Shown piece by piece: positions 1-6,640 of a stretch of 22,781 nucleotides of DNA (position 1 is its first letter; the number at the start of each line of letters is the position of its first letter). Below the pieces are notes generated by a model. It was given only the letters and a program-made list of their open reading frames with translations. It made no database searches and was not told where the DNA came from. This stretch comes from a bacterium. GTDB lineage: Bacteria > CSSED10-310 > JAJRTK01. The stretch is from contig JAJRTK010000152.1 of assembly GCA_024278345.1 (NCBI GenBank), positions 1-22,781 on the forward strand, given 5' to 3'. The position numbers and the translations under genes were made by a program.

Positions 1-749
1 CCAGGCGCGGCAAAATCGAACCGGAAGCCATCCTGCAAAGACTCCAGCAATTGCTGGAGCTCCCAGACCTTCCCCGGACCATCGAATGTATCGATAACTC
101 GAATATCCAGGGGACCGAACCCGTTGCGGCGCTGGTGCTCTGCCGGGACGGCAAGATGGACAAGAAAGGGTACCGACACTACAAGATTCGAACCGTCCAT
201 GGCCCAGACGATTTCGCCTCCATGACTGAAGTGGTCGGCCGGCGCCTCGACCGCCTGATATCGGAGAAGAAGCCCTTCCCCGACTTACTGCTGGTAGACG
301 GAGGAAAGGGTCAGCTCACGGCAGCTCTCGAAGCCATGAGCCGACGGAATCTGCTAGGCGACGTGAACGTTGCCGCCATCGCCAAAGGGCGGCGAGGCGC
401 GCCCATCATAAGGGATCGGTTCGACCGGGTCTTCCTCCCGGGAAACCCCGTGCCAATCGACTTCTCCGCCGACACCTCCGCCCTTCGATTGCTCCAAAGA
501 ATCCGGAATGAAGCCCACCGGTTCGCCATCACCTTCCACGGAAACCGGAGACGGAAGCGAAGCCTCCAATCCGTTCTCGATGAAATTCCTGGCGTCGGGC
601 CAACCCGAAGAAGAGAGCTCTACCGAAAATTTCGAACCCTCCAGAGAATCCGGCAAGCGTCGGTAGACGAGCTTCTGGATACACCGAGGCTCGACCAGCG
701 CACGGCCCAGGCCATCTACGACTACTTCCGGACGGAGTCAACAAGCTAG
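1..749 (+). CDS. uvrC: UvrC, excinuclease ABC subunit C (C-terminal part, cut by window edge)
   Basis: This is the C-terminal portion of the UvrC nuclease, which makes the dual incisions of nucleotide excision repair after UvrA/UvrB damage recognition. The frame is open from base 3, so the gene starts left of the window; the N-terminal GIY-YIG and UvrB-binding regions are missing only because of the edge. What remains is the RNase H-like endonuclease domain and the helix-hairpin-helix tail. Expected catalytic positions are all visible: the Asp of IECIDNSN, the Asp in the GPDDFASM segment, the Asp of LLVDGGKGQL and the His of RNEAHRFAI. The tail contains EIPGVGPTRRR followed by a second hairpin (DTPRLDQRTAQAIYDYF), the tandem HhH DNA-binding unit. 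It ends in TAG at 747-749. A peptidase S51-like gene follows on the same strand after about 300 bases, too far to assume one operon. Family assignment is secure. Confidence 0.96.
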   Translation, partial: RRGKIEPEAILQRLQQLLELPDLPRTIECIDNSNIQGTEPVAALVLCRDGKMDKKGYRHYKIRTVHGPDDFASMTEVVGRRLDRLISEKKPFPDLLLVDGGKGQLTAALEAMSRRNLLGDVNVAAIAKGRRGAPIIRDRFDRVFLPGNPVPIDFSADTSALRLLQRIRNEAHRFAITFHGNRRRKRSLQSVLDEIPGVGPTRRRELYRKFRTLQRIRQASVDELLDTPRLDQRTAQAIYDYFRTESTS

Positions 750-1047
750 CGCCAGAAAACAAAGGACGACGTCCCCGCCAAACCGGCGAAACAAGACGAC
801 TTGGGGGACCACCGCCCAGAGCTGCCACTGGAACGTAACTCAAATCGCGATCTTGCTGTTGGGCCAACCGGGGAAGCTAGGTTACACTGTTGTCTCGCTT
901 TGTGGCGCTCTGCTGTCAATTCGCGGTAGAAGGCGCTTTCGACGGAAAAATGCTCTCACGGACGTGGCCTCTTCCAGTCCCGGCAAACCGGGATCAACCA
1001 CTGGAATCTCGGAGGAGGTCTTCCTGCTGGCGTGGAAAGGAAAAAAC

Positions 1048-1971
1048 ATGCTCATGCAACCGACCGCTCTTATCTATAGCTCCCACAATCGCTGCGACTA
1101 CCTCCACCGCCAGTGGATTGTGGAGCGAGCGCTCCAGAGTCCGGACAACAAGACGATCCTCTACCTGCCCTTCTCCATGGGCCGGCGGGATCAGCAAGAT
1201 TACTCCTGGGGCACCTTCAGATGGTATTTTGATCAGTTCAGCCAGTGGGGACTTCGGGCCGACACTTTTTTCTGGAACGAGCATCTTTCCAGGGTGGACG
1301 CCGAGATTTTCTTCGACATGCTGGAAAGCTCCGAAGTCGTGATCCTGGGCGGTGGCAATGCACAGCTCGGCTTTGATCGGTACGGCGGAATGGGTGGACA
1401 GTTTTTCGGTGACTGGGAGATGTTCAACAAGATCCTCCACCAACGCCAGGCGGAAGAAAAGTTGACCGTGGGCTTTTCCGCCGGAGCCATCCAACTTGGC
1501 GACGCCAGTCTGTTCGAAGATGGCGGCCGTTGCTATGGTCTCATCCACAACATCGCGGCGACTTTGCACCACGAATGGGGTGCCGAAGACGAGCTCCGCG
1601 TCACCGCCAGCGAACATCCGACGACTCTAATCTTCGGGCTGCCCAACGATTCTGGAATCGCCAGCAACCAAGGATTTCTGCCGTCGGGCAATAAATGGCA
1701 GGCGCTGCAGTTCATCGTGGACAATTCCTGGACCTTGCCGGCGGACGGTTTTCATATCAAGACGCGGCAGGGCATGAAGATCGACCACTTCTACCACGAC
1801 GGGCGCCGATGGACCTTCGACGGCGGCGATGTCTTGGTGCGGGTCATCTCGCCTGATTACAGCTACCAGGGTACCTGGATCCTGCAGCCCAACACGCCGG
1901 TCATCTATGACTACTGGACCCAAACCCCCACCGGTTACCAGAGCCTCGAACATATTTTGGTTTCCCACTAA
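1048..1971 (+). CDS. Peptidase S51 / cyanophycinase-like (class I glutamine amidotransferase-fold) protein
   Basis: A 307-residue cytoplasmic protein (no signal peptide) resembling the S51 serine peptidases (dipeptidase E, cyanophycinase). The strand VVILGGGNAQLGFD (about 97-110) and the nucleophile elbow GFSAGA, with Ser144, are the defining features. His174/His175 in TLHHEW and the IFGLPNDSGI strand (about 195-204) match the positions where this family carries its His and acidic residue. Substrate is unknown; the family cleaves N-terminal aspartyl or beta-aspartyl bonds, but sequence alone does not show that here. The frame is open upstream to 853, but I chose the ATG at 1048: a purine-rich GGAAAGG lies 7 bases before it and the homologous core begins at once (TALIYSSHNRCDYL). 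The extra 65 residues of the longer version are low-complexity and unlike the family. It stands alone between uvrC and a repeat-rich gap. Family confident, function open. Confidence 0.82.
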   Translation: MLMQPTALIYSSHNRCDYLHRQWIVERALQSPDNKTILYLPFSMGRRDQQDYSWGTFRWYFDQFSQWGLRADTFFWNEHLSRVDAEIFFDMLESSEVVILGGGNAQLGFDRYGGMGGQFFGDWEMFNKILHQRQAEEKLTVGFSAGAIQLGDASLFEDGGRCYGLIHNIAATLHHEWGAEDELRVTASEHPTTLIFGLPNDSGIASNQGFLPSGNKWQALQFIVDNSWTLPADGFHIKTRQGMKIDHFYHDGRRWTFDGGDVLVRVISPDYSYQGTWILQPNTPVIYDYWTQTPTGYQSLEHILVSH

Positions 1972-2027
1972 AAAACAGGACCTGTGATTCTGAGTCGTAG
2001 GACGCCATCAGGGCTCGATTTCCACTA

Positions 2028-2145
2028 AAGCACTTTTCTTCCTGGGGTTGCGGTCCGCTCCCGGCGGCACGACCCACGCCTGTGGCGCGGGTTCCCCCCG
2101 TCCGCCGCCGTCCGCCCGTCATCGCCCTGGGGCATGCTCCGTACC
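2028..2145 (+). repeat. Dispersed repeat R1, copy 1 (inverted partner at 6541-6635)
   Basis: Bases 2034-2068 (beginning TTTTCTTCCTGGGGTTGCGG) and 2098-2145 (beginning CCGTCCGCCGCCGTCCGCCC) match the reverse complement of 6541-6635 with only a few substitutions. Between the two blocks this copy carries about 26 extra bases (within 2069-2097) that form an imperfect hairpin, ACCCACGCC-TGT-GGCGCGGGT; the other copy has only 3 bases there. It lies 56 bases past the stop of the S51-like gene, in the same orientation relative to that gene as copy 2 has to dnaN. Confidence 0.8.
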
Positions 2146-2327
2146 TCAAGAGCCGGAAAGCTCATCACGGATCGTCCCGTGGCAGGCGGGCACGGCTCCA
2201 CCAAGGACGAGGAGATGCGTACACTGGAGGCCCAGGTCGTAGGGCGTGTCCCGGAAACGAAAAAGGCACGCAGCGACCATAAACGCAGGGTTCCGGAGGA
2301 CTGCAAAGCCCCCCGGACAGAGCGCGT

Positions 2328-2418
2328 GGCAGAGCCTCGCGCGCCTGGGGTCTGCCAATTGAGCATCGGGTTTTGCGGGGAGTTCTGCGGCAGAGCCTCG
2401 CGCTCCAGGGGTCTGCAC
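2328..2418. repeat. Two imperfect 30-base direct repeats
   Basis: Unit 1 (2328-2357) and unit 2 (2389-2418) both begin GGCAGAGCCTCGCGC and end GGGGTCTGC, with a few differences between, 61 bases apart start to start. Each unit has complementary ends (GGCAGA and TCTGCC or TCTGCA), so each could form a hairpin. With two imperfect units and no cas genes, this is better called a short intergenic repeat than a CRISPR. Confidence 0.7.
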
Positions 2419-2740
2419 CGGGAAAGCCCGGCTGGAGCAGCAATCCTGCACCTCGCCAGAAGGCGCCTGCCACCGGACTCCCAACTCTGGACGCTACGCT
2501 CTGATCAGTAAGCCATTGAGGCTCTTTATGCGTTCCGGGAATCTCTTCTCAAGACCTTGATTCCATAGCTCTTCATCGGCCCTTGCGGGGCGCGCTGGAT
2601 CCTAGGCTCAATTCCTTGATTTATTGAACGTTTCTGGTCAGGTTCCGACGTAGATCCCTGGAATCCATATTGAGCCAAATTTGATTCTATTCGGCTGATT
2701 TCCGCGACACGCTCGACGTAGGGTGTTTTTTTCGGCGTTG

Positions 2741-2758
2741 GTCATCGGTGGTGCCTTC
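2741..2758 (+). repeat. Solitary end of the MITE-like repeat family
   Basis: The 18 bases GTCATCGGTGGTGCCTTC are identical to the left end of the element at 4083-4214 in the same orientation. No element body or opposite end follows, because the FHA gene's stop codon lies at 2774-2776. It may be a remnant or a cut-down copy. Confidence 0.6.
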
Positions 2759-2773
2759 TTTTCCCGCCCAGCT

Positions 2774-3775
2774 TCAGGACTGGAGGGTCATCTCATCAAC
2801 TTCGGCGAGCGGGAGACGGTTGTTCGTCTCCATGACCTCGAGCGCTCCGACTTCCAGCAGGTGCACCAGGAGAAGGGATGTTTCGAGGTCGTCTTCGGGA
2901 CTGGCGTCCAATATGGTCCGCAACTGGACGTGGTTGTGGGCAATTTCTAGCATGTCGAGCTGCTCTGGAGAGAGTTCTCTCAGGGATATACCAAGGGGCT
3001 GCGCGATGCGAAACTGAGCTCCGGAGCTCGGTAGCATCGGCCTGAGCCTCTCGAGCTCATCTTGTTGGCGCATCGCTTCGAGGAGCAATCCATCCGTGGT
3101 ATTCCGCATCCAGGTATCCGACGCAGGAAGCTCTTTCTCCACAAGTTTTTCCAGCTTGAACGTGCCTTCCTTCCAGGCCACCATCCTGTAGAGCGCCTTT
3201 TGGGGGGAAAGGTAGCGACTCCCTTTGATCTGGGCTGACAGCATGACACCTTCGCGCAAGAATATACGCCCAGATCGGTGAGGCGCATGGATTTCCATGA
3301 TCCCGCTCTTACGCATGGATGACAAGAGCTGGATCACGTCGGCCAGCGGTATCTCGTCGATGCGTCCCGACATGGAAGAAATGCCGGTGGTGGACCTCCC
3401 GTCCTGGGGCTTCATTCCTTTGGAAAGCACCAGGGTAAACTCATCGCGAGGGGTATCCGAGGAGACCAGACGCAGCATGCTCGTTCCGATCAGAACGCGA
3501 TCCCCTACTCTCAGATGAGCTCGCCGGATTTTGCGGCTGTTGACCAAGGTGCCGTTGGTGGACCCGAGATCCTCGATGAAGACCTTCTCCCCAACGAGGG
3601 TGATCTTCGCATGTTTTCTAGAGACCATGCTCTCTTGGAGCACGACTTGTGAATCGTCGGCCCGGCCAATGAAGTTCTCGAGGTCGGGATCGAGGGGAAA
3701 CTCTTGCCCAGCGTATTTTCCGCCAACAGAAAGCAATGAATATTGAAGGATTTCCGCCATGTTCGAGTTCAACAT
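2774..3775 (-). CDS. FHA domain protein with DUF4388 (PATAN) domain
   Basis: A 333-residue soluble protein. Residues about 15-105 form a forkhead-associated domain, a phosphothreonine-binding module; GR at 37-38, SRKH at 52-55 and STNG at 72-75 are the phosphopeptide-contacting motifs and all are intact. Residues about 134-210 match DUF4388/PATAN, beginning MSGRIDEIPLADVIQLL and including GRIFLREGVMLSAQI, a domain common in two-component and gliding-type signalling proteins of deltaproteobacterial relatives. The C-terminal 120 residues look helical and continue that domain. Binding a phosphorylated partner, probably a Ser/Thr kinase substrate, is inferred; no kinase gene is in the window. Start: 3775 gives MLNSNMAEILQYS and an in-frame ATG at 3760 gives MAEILQYS; neither has a clear ribosome-binding site, so the exact start is uncertain. 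The gene stands alone, with repeats on both sides. Confidence 0.9.
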   Translation of the reverse strand: MLNSNMAEILQYSLLSVGGKYAGQEFPLDPDLENFIGRADDSQVVLQESMVSRKHAKITLVGEKVFIEDLGSTNGTLVNSRKIRRAHLRVGDRVLIGTSMLRLVSSDTPRDEFTLVLSKGMKPQDGRSTTGISSMSGRIDEIPLADVIQLLSSMRKSGIMEIHAPHRSGRIFLREGVMLSAQIKGSRYLSPQKALYRMVAWKEGTFKLEKLVEKELPASDTWMRNTTDGLLLEAMRQQDELERLRPMLPSSGAQFRIAQPLGISLRELSPEQLDMLEIAHNHVQLRTILDASPEDDLETSLLLVHLLEVGALEVMETNNRLPLAEVDEMTLQS

Positions 3776-4249
3776 ACAATGAAGATTAGTGGGTCGTTGT
3801 TACCCCAATTCGGAGCATTCAACACAGATCCTGCACGAGGCGGGCTGGGGAGCGAGCCCATGAAAAAAGGTGTAGGGTCGGGTGTCCAAAGACGCACTGG
3901 GGCGAGGTTTAACCCGTCCGTGGACATCGTTTAAGAACCGACCGCCAAGAACGCCGGGGGAGAATGATTCGCCCGCGGCTGTGAATCCGTGGCCTCCCTA
4001 ACAGAAAGGTATCGAGGAATCTGGACCATGAAGTCAACTCCCGGGGCAAGAGAACCGCCCTCCATGGAACTTCTTGGGGCTAGTCATCGGTGGTGCCTTC
4101 GGCAGATTTTGCTGTCGCTCGGGAGCGGGTGGCCGGTGCCCACCGAGCCGGAGCGTCGCTGAGACAATGGCCGCAGGCCATAACGGAGCGTCGGCTCCGC
4201 CGACCACCGATGACCAAGGCCAACTTCTTCAAGCTAGCTGTCCACCAGT
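3776..4249. other. Gene-free stretch between rpoH-type and FHA genes
   Basis: These 474 bases contain no supportable gene. The half nearest the FHA gene must hold its promoter, but I could not find a convincing -35/-10 pair. The other half is the MITE-like element at 4083-4214. No terminator with a U-tract is visible downstream of the rpoH-type gene, whose stop is at 4250-4252. Confidence 0.5.
4083..4214. repeat. MITE-like element, copy A
   Basis: A 132-base non-coding element bounded by perfect 12-base inverted ends: GTCATCGGTGGT (4083-4094) and ACCACCGATGAC (4203-4214), with looser complementarity extending outwards (TTGG...GTCAT). Its right two thirds, about 4128-4221, match 5411-5504 with roughly nine differences over about 95 bases. 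Inside is a perfect hairpin ATGGCC-GCA-GGCCAT (4167-4181). No obvious target-site duplication flanks it. It sits 36 bases past the stop of the rpoH-type gene. Confidence 0.78.
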
Positions 4250-5215
4250 TCAGCGTTTCAGGTCCCGTTCCCTTAGCTCGGGAATCTGCTGGCTGAGCTG
4301 GAGGCGCAATCTTCTGAGCAACCTCTTCTCCAGTTGGCGGATTCGTTCCCTTGAAAGCCCGAACTTTTCGGCGATGGCCTGCAGAGTCAGCGGGTCCCTT
4401 GGCTCGCCTGTTTCCCTGTCGATAGGTAGGATCCGGTCATAGAGGATGGCCGTCTCCTTGTCCGACAGGCTCCGCGCAATTTCCTTGACCTTCCGAAACA
4501 AGAGTTCCTTGAAATCCTGTTCCGCAACATGGTCTTCCACTGACTGTTGGTCGCCGGCAAGGGTATCGATCAAGGCCACTCCGTCTTCGTCAAAAAGAGG
4601 GGCATCCAGCGAGACATCCTGAACTTGGAGGAGCTTCTCGACCTTGAGAACTTGTTCTTCCGTCGTATGAAGGTTTTCCGCCAGCAATTCCGGTGTGGGA
4701 TCGAAGCCCAGCACCCGAAGCCGTTCTTTCTCTTTCCTTAGCTTGAAGAAAAGTAACTTTTGCTGCTGCGTCGTCAATGTTTTGACAATATGCCAATTGT
4801 TGAGAAGATATTTCAAAATGTACGCCCGGATCCACCAGGTTGCGTACGAAGCCAGCCGGACGCCCTTTTCTGGATCGAACTTCCGGACGGCTTGCATCAA
4901 ACCCACGTTGCCTTCTTGGATAAGGTCCAGCAAACTGACCTTGGCCCAGCGATAGTCTTTGGCCACACGAACCACCAGCGCTAAATTGCTAGTAATCAGC
5001 TCCCAGGCCGCTTCGGGTTCCCCCTTATCTCTCATCCTCCGGCCGACGTCCGTTTCCTCTTCGCGGCTAAGACGCCGATACCTCCTGATTTCCGCCTCGT
5101 AGCGAACGAGAGAATCGTACCGGCCAGGTAGAGAACTCACAGCAGCCGGCATTCCTCTTTTGCGGGAGGAGATTCTGTTGACTTTCTTGCCAGATTTCTT
5201 CTTTTTTTCGGCCAA
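4250..5215 (-). CDS. rpoH: RpoH-type (sigma-32 family) RNA polymerase sigma factor
   Basis: A 321-residue sigma-70-family factor of the heat-shock type. Region 2 (about 75-145) contains LLDLIQEGNVGLMQAVRKFD and the promoter-melting segment SYATWWIRAYILKYLLNNW. It is followed at about 151-163 by QQKLLFFKLRKEK, which corresponds to the RpoH box that separates sigma-32 from RpoD and RpoS. The region 4.2 helix-turn-helix is LQAIAEKFGLSRERIRQLEKR (about 279-299). Expected role: directing core polymerase to heat-shock or stress promoters. The start is TTG at 5215, preceded by GGGATGGTGAGAC; it adds a Lys-rich tail. The next in-frame ATG (5152) has a purine run but almost no spacing, so TTG is preferred. 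A possible promoter lies at 5236-5265. Members of one MITE-like family sit on both sides of the gene. Family confident; RpoH rather than a paralogous stress sigma is likely but not proven. Confidence 0.88.
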   Translation of the reverse strand: MAEKKKKSGKKVNRISSRKRGMPAAVSSLPGRYDSLVRYEAEIRRYRRLSREEETDVGRRMRDKGEPEAAWELITSNLALVVRVAKDYRWAKVSLLDLIQEGNVGLMQAVRKFDPEKGVRLASYATWWIRAYILKYLLNNWHIVKTLTTQQQKLLFFKLRKEKERLRVLGFDPTPELLAENLHTTEEQVLKVEKLLQVQDVSLDAPLFDEDGVALIDTLAGDQQSVEDHVAEQDFKELLFRKVKEIARSLSDKETAILYDRILPIDRETGEPRDPLTLQAIAEKFGLSRERIRQLEKRLLRRLRLQLSQQIPELRERDLKR

Positions 5216-5235
5216 GTCTCACCATCCCAAAAGAG

Positions 5236-5265
5236 ATTCTAAATAAGATTTCCGGGCTCGGTCAT
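5236..5265 (-). promoter_or_regulatory. Candidate sigma-70 promoter of rpoH overlapping a repeat end
   Basis: Read on the minus strand, ATGACC (5265-5260) resembles a -35 box (4 of 6), and TAGAAT (5241-5236) a -10 box (5 of 6), separated by 18 bases. Transcription would start near 5229, giving a leader of about 14 bases that contains the putative ribosome-binding site. The -35 box is part of the terminal repeat of the element at 5255-5506. This is motif matching only. Confidence 0.35.
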
Positions 5266-5506
5266 CGATGGTCGGGGGAAACTTATCAGACCCTTGCCTC
5301 CCAACGCCACGCCCCCCACACTCTTTGGCCTGGACCACCTTTCGATCACCCTGTTGGCGGTGGCCATCGGTGACCGCCATGGGGCCACTCGACGCTACGC
5401 GTTTTTGGGGAGGGTGGCCGATGCCCACCGAGCCGGAGCGTAGCGGAGATAATGGCTGCGGGCCATCACGGAGAGTCGGCTCCGCCGACCACCGATGACC
5501 GAGGCC
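5255..5506. repeat. MITE-like element, copy B (longer variant)
   Basis: The left end GTCATCGATGGT (5261-5272, one mismatch) and right end ACCACCGATGAC (5488-5499) are inverted repeats; complementarity extends outwards over GGGC-TCG. The segment from about 5411 to 5504 matches copy A with roughly nine differences. The internal hairpin of copy A is retained as ATGGCT-GCG-GGCCAT, where a C-G pair becomes a U-G pair. The left half is unlike copy A and contains another hairpin, GGCGGT...ACCGCC (5356-5378). It lies directly upstream of rpoH. Confidence 0.7.
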
Positions 5507-6010
5507 CCTTCGCCCTCTGTCGGGCAGAAAAGTGTAAAACCCAATACTGGGGCAATAACTACATGGTTGACTTTTTGATTCGTCTTCCATATTTTTGGTG
5601 GTGTCCTGCGAGCTAGAGTTCGGAGGGCATCTCGTTCCTTTGGGGGTACCGTCTCGATCTCCCCATGGAAAGGGCGGTTCACGAACCTCGTTTTCTTTTG
5701 AAAAACCGCTCGACAAGGGGCTCGCGTCCTGAGATCGCGTCCCCGCACACTTGAGGATCGCCATGAAGTTCACTGAACCGGACCTCCAGGGTCCCACGCT
5801 TGAAGAACTACGCTTGAGGCTCAAACAGTCCCGATCAGCGGCGGAAACCAAGGGCAACGAATTTCCCAAGACACCTCCCACTCCCGCTCAGTGGAGAGCG
5901 GAACGCTCCCGGGATCGGGCCGTATGCCTGCAAACCACTCCCTGAATTGCTTTGTTCCCCAGTTTCTTTGGGTCCGTGGACTGAACCTTGGGGGTGGCTG
6001 GCCATCCGCG

Positions 6011-6025
6011 TACCATGAAAGTACA
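6011..6025. repeat. 15-base inverted repeat, left arm
   Basis: TACCATGAAAGTACA here is the exact reverse complement of 6497-6511, about 470 bases away. Locally the site is also a small dyad: ACCATG-AAAGTA-CATGGT (6012-6029), a perfect 6-bp inverted repeat. The two arms could mark the ends of a decayed element or be a repeated protein-binding site. Confidence 0.6.
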
Positions 6026-6185
6026 TGGTTAAATCCATCTTCGACGGCGTGGTTATGGCGCTCGGCGCCATTCACTTTCATCTTCCGGGGTGTGGTCGCC
6101 GGGATCATGCTCGTTAAGGCGGGACATTTCGAGGATTGTGGAATTGCGAGCGTCCGGGCAACGCCTCGCGCTGCTCGACGGTCGT

Positions 6186-6253
6186 CCGGGGATTTCATCC
6201 CCGGTCCCCAGGCAGGGCTTTGCCCTGCACCCACCAGGGAGTTCACTCCCTGG
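6186..6253. repeat. Array of three consecutive perfect hairpins
   Basis: Three adjacent inverted repeats follow each other with short gaps: CCGGGGAT-TTC-ATCCCCGG (6186-6204, 8-bp stem), GCAGGGC-TTT-GCCCTGC (6212-6228, 7-bp stem) and CCAGGGAG-TTCA-CTCCCTGG (6234-6253, 8-bp stem). All stems are perfect although the sequences differ, so the structure rather than the sequence is repeated. No U-tract follows on either strand, so these are not standard terminators. Confidence 0.8.
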
Positions 6254-6430
6254 ATCCACATTTATGTACGGTAGGACTCGCTTATGTTCGGCGTCTCGCT
6301 ACGCTCGGCACCGCGTCTTTTTTCTTTCGTCACGTGTCCTGCGTTAACAGTCATGGTGGAGTGGCCAACGCCCCGGAAGATGAAAGGCAGGACGCCGAAG
6401 CTTCCGGTGTTTTAGCCCCCCAATCTTTTC

Positions 6431-6456
6431 GCATGGAGGCCTTCCGGCCTCCATGC
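6431..6456. repeat. Perfect 11-bp stem hairpin
   Basis: GCATGGAGGCC (6431-6441), loop TTCC (6442-6445) and GGCCTCCATGC (6446-6456) form the strongest perfect stem I noticed in the window. No T-run follows on the plus strand. On the minus strand the hairpin is followed by GAAAAGATTGG, so there is no U-tract there either. Confidence 0.75.
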
Positions 6457-6458
6457 CG

Positions 6459-6513
6459 GCGTGTACTTTCACGGCAAGACAGATGTCTGCTTTGCGTGTA
6501 CTTTCATGGTAAG
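6459..6513 (+). repeat. 20-base direct repeat, two units 35 bases apart
   Basis: GCGTGTACTTTCACGGCAAG (6459-6478) and GCGTGTACTTTCATGGTAAG (6494-6513) differ at two positions. The second unit contains the right arm of the 15-base inverted repeat whose left arm is at 6011-6025, so this short motif occurs three times between rpoH and dnaN. Confidence 0.75.
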
Positions 6514-6540
6514 TGGATACCTGGATTGGCTTATTTTCAG

Positions 6541-6635
6541 GGCACGGAGCATGTCAAGGGCAATGGCGGGCGGACGGCGGCGGACGGATTGCCGCCGACG
6601 GGAGCGGACCGCAACCCTAGGAAGAAAAATCGCTT
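6541..6635 (-). repeat. Dispersed repeat R1, copy 2
   Basis: The reverse complement of 6541-6635 matches 2028-2145, apart from a 26-base hairpin insertion found only in the other copy. Here the repeat starts within 10 bases of the dnaN stop codon and runs downstream of that gene in the same relative orientation as copy 1 does after the S51-like gene. Nothing in it looks coding. Confidence 0.8.
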
Positions 6636-6640
6636 CCTAG
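6617..6640 (-). terminator. Hairpin directly after the dnaN stop codon
   Basis: CTAGGAAG and CTTCCTAG form a perfect 8-bp stem (6617-6624 and 6633-6640) with an 8-base loop, starting one base past the TAA of dnaN (6642-6644). On the transcript the loop is U-rich, but no U-tract follows the stem, so intrinsic termination is doubtful; an mRNA 3'-end stabiliser is equally possible. Confidence 0.35.

Larger units (their letters stand above)
1972..2773. other. Gene-free stretch with dispersed repeats
   Basis: I see no credible gene in these 802 bases. Open frames on both strands have unusual composition (rich in Arg, Pro, Gly and Ser), overlap each other and match no family I recognise. The stretch holds one copy of a dispersed repeat (2028-2145), a pair of 30-base direct repeats (2328-2357 and 2389-2418), an AT-richer block around 2510-2735, and a solitary 18-base end of the MITE-like family at 2741-2758, just 15 bases past the stop of the FHA gene that converges from the right. 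Confidence 0.6.

Noticed and set aside
859-888. Possible promoter for the S51-like gene (TTGGGC, 18 bases, TACACT)
   Set aside because: The -35 box matches at only three positions and the site is 160 bases before the chosen start; too weak to list.
1973-1990. Possible minus-strand terminator with ACAGGTCCTGT followed by TTTTTT
   Set aside because: The palindrome leaves too small a loop for a stable stem (about 4 bp), and no minus-strand gene ends there.
2328-2418. Possible CRISPR: two 30-base repeats with a 31-base spacer
   Set aside because: Only two units, which differ at several positions, and no cas genes or further units nearby.
2134-2511. Plus-strand open frame of 125 residues in the gap after the S51-like gene
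   Set aside because: It spans the R1 repeat end and both 30-base repeats and has a basic, low-complexity translation with no recognisable motif.
5219-5881. Minus-strand open frame of 220 residues upstream of rpoH
   Set aside because: It reads through MITE-like copy B and has Pro/Ser/Arg/Gly-rich composition with no known domain.
5763-5945. Small plus-strand frame of 60 residues with a GAGGA before its ATG
   Set aside because: It has a plausible ribosome-binding site and a helical Leu/Arg-rich start, but no recognisable family, no conserved context and a repeat-rich setting; not enough to call a gene.
5821-6261. Minus-strand open frame of 146 residues
   Set aside because: It crosses the hairpin array and an inverted repeat arm and has no family match; the overlapping frames look equally random.
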